64,000 bases of DNA, from NCBI GenBank assembly GCA_018398805.1, contig JAGFBZ010000817.1, forward strand, positions 2,932,504-2,996,503. Reading direction: 5' to 3'. This document shows positions 57,522 through 64,000 of this stretch, piece by piece. The notes below the pieces were generated by a model. That model was not told where the DNA came from and did not search any database. It worked only from the letters and a program-made list of their open reading frames with translations. Each line of letters begins with the position of its first letter. Positions within the stretch are counted from its first letter, which is position 1. Source of the stretch: Hirundichthys speculiger. Its lineage: Eukaryota > Chordata > Actinopteri > Beloniformes > Exocoetidae. A program made the position numbers and the translations under genes.

Positions 57522-59719
57522 AACTAACAGAGAGTCATTTTTATTTTTAAGATATTGTGGCTTGTGCTGTTAACTGTATTTACAGACTTCTGTGACTGGT
57601 TTTGGTTTGGCCTGGAAGGATTCAGGGGAGAAGTTTAGCAAAGCATCCTGAACCAGCTATTTTCTCCCCCAATTGAAGACTGCTAGCCAGGGCTAACCAG
57701 AGGATCTCAGCTGGATTGTCTCTAGCTCATCGGCTTCTACCTTTTGCAGCATCTGGCATCAAGCAACCTTTCTGGAGTGAAACTGCTTAAAATCATTAAG
57801 AATATCAGCTCTGTTTGTGCTTCTAACCCATGCTTTTTCATCATCTTTTAGTTTTTTACTCTTTATTGTCATTCTCATTACACCTGTCATCACTGATCCA
57901 CTTCCGGCTCAAGGCAACTTTCAACTAATAAGCCTGTTTGTATTAGCTGAGTGTCTGAAATCCATTACCCTGCATGGGATAAGAATGGTGCAGATGAAAC
58001 ACTGTATATTACCATAAATTACACATCAGGCAGTAAGCAGCAAAAGAGAGCCCAGCATGAGCTCGACAAGGGCTCAGCAAGCTCAAAAATGTGGAACTGT
58101 AGCTCTGTCTTTTAGTCATTAGTTGCCCACATTCATCTGCAGTTATGAAATTGGATTACAAATGGCGTCCTGATGTTTTTGTCACAGAGTGACCTCTTAT
58201 GGTTCTTGAAGTTGGAGATCATTATGAATGTGGATGTTTGGCTGTGATTCACTTCAATGAGTTGAACCGCAGTTGGACTTCCAGTCATGGATCGAATCAT
58301 CATAAATAAATCTTTTTAGAAAATCTTTTGTAGTTAGCTGATTGTGGTGAACCGTTACTGAATGGACTTTGCACATAACTGTATGAGATCATCTTTGCTC
58401 AGTACTATTGTATAATGGTAGCAGTGGTAAAGTTACCACGAAATGACGACATGTGTTCTTCTTTCCCGATTCCACCATCAATACATCAATACATCACTGG
58501 ATGAGTCAGTGTCTGAAATTTATATTATATGTGATGCTTTAAGGATGACTTTCACCCTGAAATTAGAATACAACAATATCTGGACTCCATTTGAAATTCT
58601 GACAAACAACGGATAATTCTCTGCATGATCTGGGAGAAAACATGTTATGGTTTCTGATATTGAACTGTTATACAGTGTATGTCTGGAATCCATTAAAAGA
58701 AAAGGGAGGGCTATCAACGTGTCTGATCTGACTGTGGCTTTACATTAGGAGCCAAACCGTTTGTGGACCATATGCTGAAAACTTGGTCTGCTTTTACTCG
58801 GATCATGCGAGAAATATTCAAGATGCACACGTTAACGTGCTGGGTTTTTTTCCCGAGTTCCCGAGTCACTGTTTCTGACTTATCAGTGAATTGTGTCAAC
58901 AATCAACTGTAGATGTGGCACAGTTAACCTGATACCTCTTTTAAACTATGTCCTGCTGTTGTCCACTTTGCCATTCAACACTTTGTAAAGTCTCTGACTG
59001 TTGCTCTTTTAGCTCAGAGTAGGTAAATGAGTACAATTTTTTTGTTGTATCTTGAGTAGTTTATCTACTGCAGACTCTCAACAGCTCTCACTTCAGTGGC
59101 GAAGCTCAACGGTCATCTAATAAGAACAGCGTGTTTTCCATCCCCGCTACGCAGGTCAGCACATAATTATTTCATTTGGATCCTGGCCCTGTCACACGTG
59201 TCACACTCTGTGACTGGATGTTTCATTGCTGCTGTGGCTGTAATAATTTTAATGCTGCAGAACGAGGGTTTGGGATTTATGCTTAACTGATTACACAGAG
59301 GGGAGTCAGGATAAATACTAAAAATGGTGAATAAATAATAAGATATTGCATGTACTTTCCAATAAATTCTTCCATCAGATGAGATTTTTACATATAAAAT
59401 GTCACTGTAAATGATGAACCAAAGCTGGATAAGTGATACTTAAGTTTTATCTGGTATATATCAAGCAGGTGCCAATAATTCATCATCAAAGTAAAGGCAA
59501 GAAAAACTCCATCATACTCTGGAGATATAAATGGAACACACACTATTTTAGCAAAGTATGATGTATTCAGTGAGAAACAATAAGAGTTTAGAAATAAAAC
59601 GGTTGTGTCATCGATAGAAAGAGATTTATATTGGCAAAAGTAAGACCATGCAAAACAACATTAATAGTTACCAGACAATGCAACTTGACTCATGTTTTCT
59701 GTTCTGTACAAAACTGGGG
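57522..59719. other. No gene or repeat recognised
   Basis: About 2.2 kb of unremarkable sequence; no domain-bearing frame. Confidence 0.4.
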
Positions 59720-59865
59720 CCGGGCCTCAATATTTGAATATTGAGATATTTCTTCATTCGGTGGACACGCAGTTTTTAACTTGGGTATCTGAATATTCTT
59801 TTTTTTTCACCCCATGGCCCCCATGAACATCACCCTTGGTAAAGTTTCAGTTCACTTTAGTTGTT

Positions 59866-60010
59866 AAAAGGAACAACATGCTCCAGACCTCAGCTCACTT
59901 TAATTTGAATGATGACAAGACAAAAACAGCTGCTCAAATATGCAGTTGCAATTCGGTCAACCACAGTGGAACAACAGCCATTAAAAATCACCTGGATGCT
60001 ATAAATAGTT
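59866..60010 (+). pseudogene. hAT BED-finger remnant
   Basis: From 59911 the frame reads DDKTKTAAQICSCNSVNHSG, followed by TTAIKNHLDAINS and a stop. The cysteine pair, the 'SG-TT-N-L--H' pattern and the histidine resemble the BED zinc finger of hAT transposases. The second histidine is not seen. Upstream text near 59716 ('tggggccgggcctcaatat') may be the element's left end. Only this finger survives. Confidence 0.55.
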
Positions 60011-60329
60011 GACTGCATGTCACTGTGACAGTTACAAATGTGTGGCTAGCTGCTAGAGCGCTTAGCTAATGTTGGAGTTGTTTTTGTTTACGGTAAACAC
60101 TCAGCAACGTCACACATGACAAACACTTGCAATAGTTGTAACTGATTCCAATTGTGTACAAATATAGAAATATAAACTAAGCATAAAAGTGAGGACATTT
60201 TTATTTGGTAGATTATTTCTTTGCTGTAACAATGCTTCTTGGCAATAAATCTTATACTGTTGGAAAGCCTGTTTATTTCCCTTTTAAGCGGTGCCACATT
60301 TCTTAGGAACATGCATTTATGGGATGAGC

Positions 60330-60797
60330 AGCAGAGCTGAGTATGTGAGCTGCGCCCATAAAAGATTTTCCAGATCTTCTCTGCCAATGCCAAACAGCTG
60401 CACCAACGGAGTAACAACTTTTGGTGGAGGCAGTGTGATGGTGTGAGGCAGCATCTCCCTCACTGGAAAAAAACAAGGTTGGTCATCACTAGAGGCAATC
60501 TCAACGCAGAGAGATATCAAGATGAAATTCTGCAACCGATGGGAGTCCCATATCTCCACAAACAGGGGACCCTGCCACCGGTCCTGACCTCAACCTCATT
60601 GAACACTTGTCAGATCAGCTTGATTGTGCTGCTCCTACCAGAGTCAGAGTGACCAACACAACCACGTTGGCCGACTTGCAACAAATGCTGGCTGAAGAAT
60701 GAGATGCCACGCCAGAGCAGTGTGTGATCAGGCTCGCGGCCAGCATGAGGAGGAGCCAGGCTGTTGTGGCTGTGTATGGTTCTTCCACACACTACTG
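60330..60797 (+). pseudogene. Tc1-like transposase fragment with internal deletion
   Basis: Frames give FGGGSVMV, GKTRLVITRGNLNAERYQDE and ILQPMGVPYLHKQ, then after a break PDLNLIEHLS-type text, ADLQQMLAEE and AVVAVYGSSTHY. This is a second Tc1 family, different from that at 39.8-42 kb. The stretch that should hold the second catalytic aspartate is deleted near 60570. Several frameshifts follow. Not functional. Confidence 0.75.
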
Positions 60798-60819
60798 AGG
60801 CTTCTAGTTGTTAAATTAA

Positions 60820-61572
60820 TACAATTAAATTGTAGCTTTGATGCAGAGTCCCCCTAATTCTACTTCCAACATGCATGCACCCCTCACAACATGTCACTAC
60901 ATGCTTCACTACCTCAATGCCATATCCGGTCATAACCACTGCTTTAGACAATGTGCAATACTCCACTATGTGCAATATATCATATGTAATATTAATGTGC
61001 AATGAATGTATACAAACTCATCCCATGCACCTTACACTGCGACACTTTAGCTAATGTTGACACTTTAATATCTTTTTATATTCTACATTACTGTATATTT
61101 TTTGAAAATGTTTTATTATATATTGTTGAAATCCACTATGTGTATATTGTATCTCATATTATCATTATTATCACTATTATTATCATATTATATACATATT
61201 ATATACGTAATTACATGCCTATATTATATTATACAATTACAATCATATTATCATATTATATGCATACTGAGTATCTATACTATACTATATTACATTATAT
61301 ATACACTTACATTACCTATACTTATATTATCATTATTTTTATTATATTACACACTGTGACCTACTGTACACTTACCGCATATGCTTGAAAAATTTTCATT
61401 GCATATTATGTTGGAATATACTGTGTAGACTATATTTTTTATCGTATTTTTTTACCGGTATTCCCTTGGCGAGTCATAAGCGGTTCTTTCTCCCAGCAAG
61501 CATTTCATTGCATCCTTGACCCTGTGTTAACTATGCATATGACAAATAAAGGCTTGAATCTGAATCTGAATC
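60820..61572 (+). mobile_element. LINE 3' UTR with AT-rich core and tail
   Basis: Ends 'gacaaataaaggcttgaatc' followed by GAATCT repeats (61551-61572), a LINE-type short tandem tail similar in style to that at 13046-13065. The middle (61100-61420) is AT-rich low-complexity sequence whose 128-codon open frame is an artefact. No reverse transcriptase is present. The left limit is approximate. Confidence 0.5.
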
Positions 61573-62095
61573 TCCTCCTGGCAACCTGCCCTGAGGGTTA
61601 GAGCCCCATCCTTCGGTAATGTCAGCGCAGTGCGATGACCTCGCCCTAGCCATAAGATGTGCAGCTTTGGGGGGACAGGAAAGTAACGTTGAATATTCAT
61701 CACAATCTTCCACTGAATCTCTGGAGCATAAAATGGTATTCGTACTGGCCTTATATAAAACTGAAGTTAAGGAATGGACAAAAAAAAAAAAAAGAAGGAT
61801 AATTGCCCAGGCACACATTTTAACATTAAAGTAATTTCATCTTTGTCATTAGATAAGTTGAACCATATTGCTTTTGGGCACAAGAACATCTGGTTATTTT
61901 AAAATACAGCAAACTCTTCCTTGCAAGTATCTCTGATTCACTACTGACATCAGTCAAGACCCGAGCTGTGCTGGATACACAACACATCAGTCAGAGAGTC
62001 AAAGGTCAAGGGACAGGAATTAGTTAGTTCTGGCATGTATCAGATACAAGCAAACCTTGAGTCATGTCAAATGGAGATCAGTCCCTTTGACATCT
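61573..62095. other. No feature recognised
   Basis: Non-coding; a 14-bp A run near 61780. Nothing recognised. Confidence 0.4.
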
Positions 62096-62103
62096 GTCTA
62101 ACA

Positions 62104-62953
62104 CAGACCTGGGCAAAACACGGCCCGCGGGCCACATCCGGCCCTTTGTGCGTCTCTGTCCGGCCCGCACGAGGCCAATCATAAATTACATTTGATTACA
62201 ACTTAATAATAAAAAAAAAAAATCTATGTCGTGCGTGCAATACAACGGTGGTGCTTTTATTTTGAAAGGCGTAGTACTTCCGTGTAGCGTACGTGCATGA
62301 AGGTAAACAGCGCTAAGTGATGCTGCCGTTAAAATGTGTGCTGACGCTAAGAAAAGAAAAGTTGACAAGGAATGACGTGCTTTCAACAAGACATGGACCG
62401 CTAAGTATGTCTTTACAGAAATTAAAAGGTGAAGCCGTGATTTGTGCTACACAGATCGCTGTTTAAAGATTATAATTTGAATACGCACTACACGACCAAG
62501 CATGAGGAAAAATACAGAAATCTGTCTGATAAAGAGCGCGCAATAGAGGCTGATGCATTGCAAGCAAAACTGCAAACCCAACAAGGAATTGGTAAAATGA
62601 GGTGGAAAACATTAAAACATTATTCATTTAATTGATGTGTTTCTATAGATGTGTTGTAATTCACAGTTTGAGGAATTTAACAAGTTAAGAATAAATTGGA
62701 CTTATTAATGATTATTTTTTGTTTTTTTACTCGACCTATACGCCACAATTTCACAGGCCTAATATAAATATCTACAGAATAATTGTATTCTTCTAATTAC
62801 CAGTACCAGCTATTTAGAATATATAATTTAATGCATTTTACAATGGAAGAAAGTTGAGCAGGATTAAGTTCAAGTTATCATTGGTGTGGCCCTCTGACAC
62901 AACTCAGGTTTTTAATGTGGCCCCCCCTTGTAAAAATTAATTGCCCACCCCTG
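62104..62953 (+). mobile_element. hAT element, 850 bp, with transposase remnant
   Basis: Flanked by GTCTAACA (62096-62103) and GTCTAAGG (62954-62961), six of eight matching. Left end 'cagacctgggcaaaacacgg'; the complement of the right end starts 'caggggtgggcaattaat'. GGCCC-rich subterminal text is present at both sides. It holds the N-terminal part of a BED-finger transposase. Same style as the element at 6870-7536. Confidence 0.8.
62334..62635 (+). pseudogene. hAT transposase N-terminus with worn BED finger
   Basis: ATG at 62334 gives MCADAKKRKVDKE and a stop, then RAFNKTWTAKYVFTEIK in the same frame. A shifted frame continues KDYNLNTHYTTKHEEKYRN, LSDKERAIEADALQAKLQTQ and stops at 62635. 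The TKH motif and the helical QAKL region match the finger and linker of GTF2IRD2/FAM200-like hAT transposases. The cysteine pair (CYT.RC) is damaged. Core and dimerisation domains are deleted. Confidence 0.7.
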
Positions 62954-62961
62954 GTCTAAGG

Positions 62962-64000
62962 GAATAAATCACAGCTCAGAGGAATAGCATGTCTCTACCC
63001 TCTATAAAAATCTTTTTTTTTTTTTTTAACTCAGGGACTGTGAAGCAAAAAATAACAACTATGCACTCTCAGGCACTCTCAGGCATTTTGCCAGGGCAAT
63101 CCTCAAACTGGGGGTCAATGAGCCGCTGCTAGGTTGGGAGGGGTGAACGACCAAGGAAAAATATGGAGGAAAAGTAAATGAAATAAAGATGATTTATGTG
63201 GGGAAAATAAACAAACACCAGGTGGTATCTGCTGAGTGAGTAACACAGTTTCAGAAGAACATCTGCCTGTGAGGTTGAACTAAAGGCAAAAATGTTCCCA
63301 GCCTTAGCGTCACACGGAGGGAGACATGAACACCAGGACGATGGGAAATTTGTCAAGTCGGAACATGGAAATTCTGACTTCCTATTTGTCATACATGGAC
63401 TTTGAGTAAAAAAAAGCAAGGACCTGAAAAAAGAAGCCCATATATAAATTGCTTCTCTTTAAAAACAAACAATATGCAAAGAAAAAGACAGTGAAGCTCA
63501 GTTATTGATAAAAGGGGTTACTAAGTAAAATGTGGGCCCACATTTATGCTTGCATGGGAGCTCAAAGCTCAGGATTTCCTCTTCTGTTCACTATGGTGGT
63601 CCACGCTGCCAATGAAATCTGCAGCTCTACCCCCCCCAAAAAAGAAATGAGAAAAAAAGAAATTTCAGCATAGATGCCTTGACTGCCTGCAATCTTGATA
63701 TTTCTTAGCTCGACTGCTCGCACCGCCATGCCCTCCCGTTCACAGCCATTTCATCAGTTACAAAGCACACAACTGCAAATTGCAGCAGGATGCAGGATGT
63801 GGTGGAACGTGGGGGGTGGGCGGTGGGGGAGCTTGATGAGATGACTCATACAAGAGCATCCAAGAGCCACTATTCAAAATAACCAAAATGGCTCTGGCGT
63901 TGTTAATAACACCTTTGATCAAAAGGTTTTCTAAAACCTTTCTAAAGGCTCTAAAACCAACAATAATTTAGCTGTAAATGGAAACCTTGATTGCAATAAA
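62962..64000. other. No feature recognised
   Basis: Non-coding; a 15-bp T run near 63012 and a tandem 'actctcaggc' doublet at 63063-63083. Nothing else recognised. Confidence 0.4.

Noticed and set aside
61002..61388. 128-codon open frame rich in I, Y and T
   Set aside because: It lies in AT-rich low-complexity sequence and reflects tandem TAT/ATT repeats, not coding constraint.

Overview
This is vertebrate nuclear DNA, almost certainly from a teleost fish. It is AT-rich and carries microsatellites and poly-T runs. Its repeats are ones I recognise as typical of fish: an L2-type LINE and its shared 3' tail, DANA/mermaid-type tRNA SINE pieces, Tc1-like transposons with fish-type transposase, and many short hAT elements. 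I found no intact host protein gene, and no rRNA or free-standing tRNA. The long stretches without repeats read as intergenic or intronic DNA. Family names come from memory of repeat consensus sequences; element edges come from inverted repeats and target-site duplications visible in the window.

Layout. 1-7.5 kb: an L2 tail, two inverted copies of an unclassified repeat (family B), one of them inside a hAT-like element, then a second L2 tail and a hAT element with a BED-finger remnant. 7.5-11.7 kb: nothing recognised. 11.7-15.1 kb: a 5'-truncated L2-type LINE with a broken reverse transcriptase, itself split by another LINE end and sitting inside a family A repeat. 15.9-18.2 kb: TA/TG microsatellites and hAT MITEs. 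18.2-34.2 kb: mostly unique sequence, with a hairpin, a LINE endonuclease fragment, a Tc1 fragment, a hAT MITE and a SINE end. 34.2-36 kb: L2 tail, hAT end and SINE pieces. 38-43.1 kb: a dense cluster of hAT, Tigger-like and Tc1 elements. 44.7-48.5 kb: a THAP-domain exon, hAT pieces and family A. 48.9-51.7 kb: SINE, hAT, Tc1 and LINE ends. 52.5-57.5 kb: a Tc1 gene split by a 2.55-kb element, then a three-level nest of DNA transposons. 59.7-63 kb: hAT and Tc1 remnants and a LINE 3' end.

No genes here work together as a pathway. The biology is a layered record of transposition, in which many insertions can be ordered because the host repeat reads through once the insert is removed. The most unusual piece is the element at 52744-55295. 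It has CACAGCAAA ends and AGTGTT-type motifs, and carries a long hairpin, a THAP fragment in frame with another transposon-like peptide, and a hAT C-terminal piece. A relative of its THAP part lies inverted about 9 kb upstream with an open THAP exon and a splice donor.
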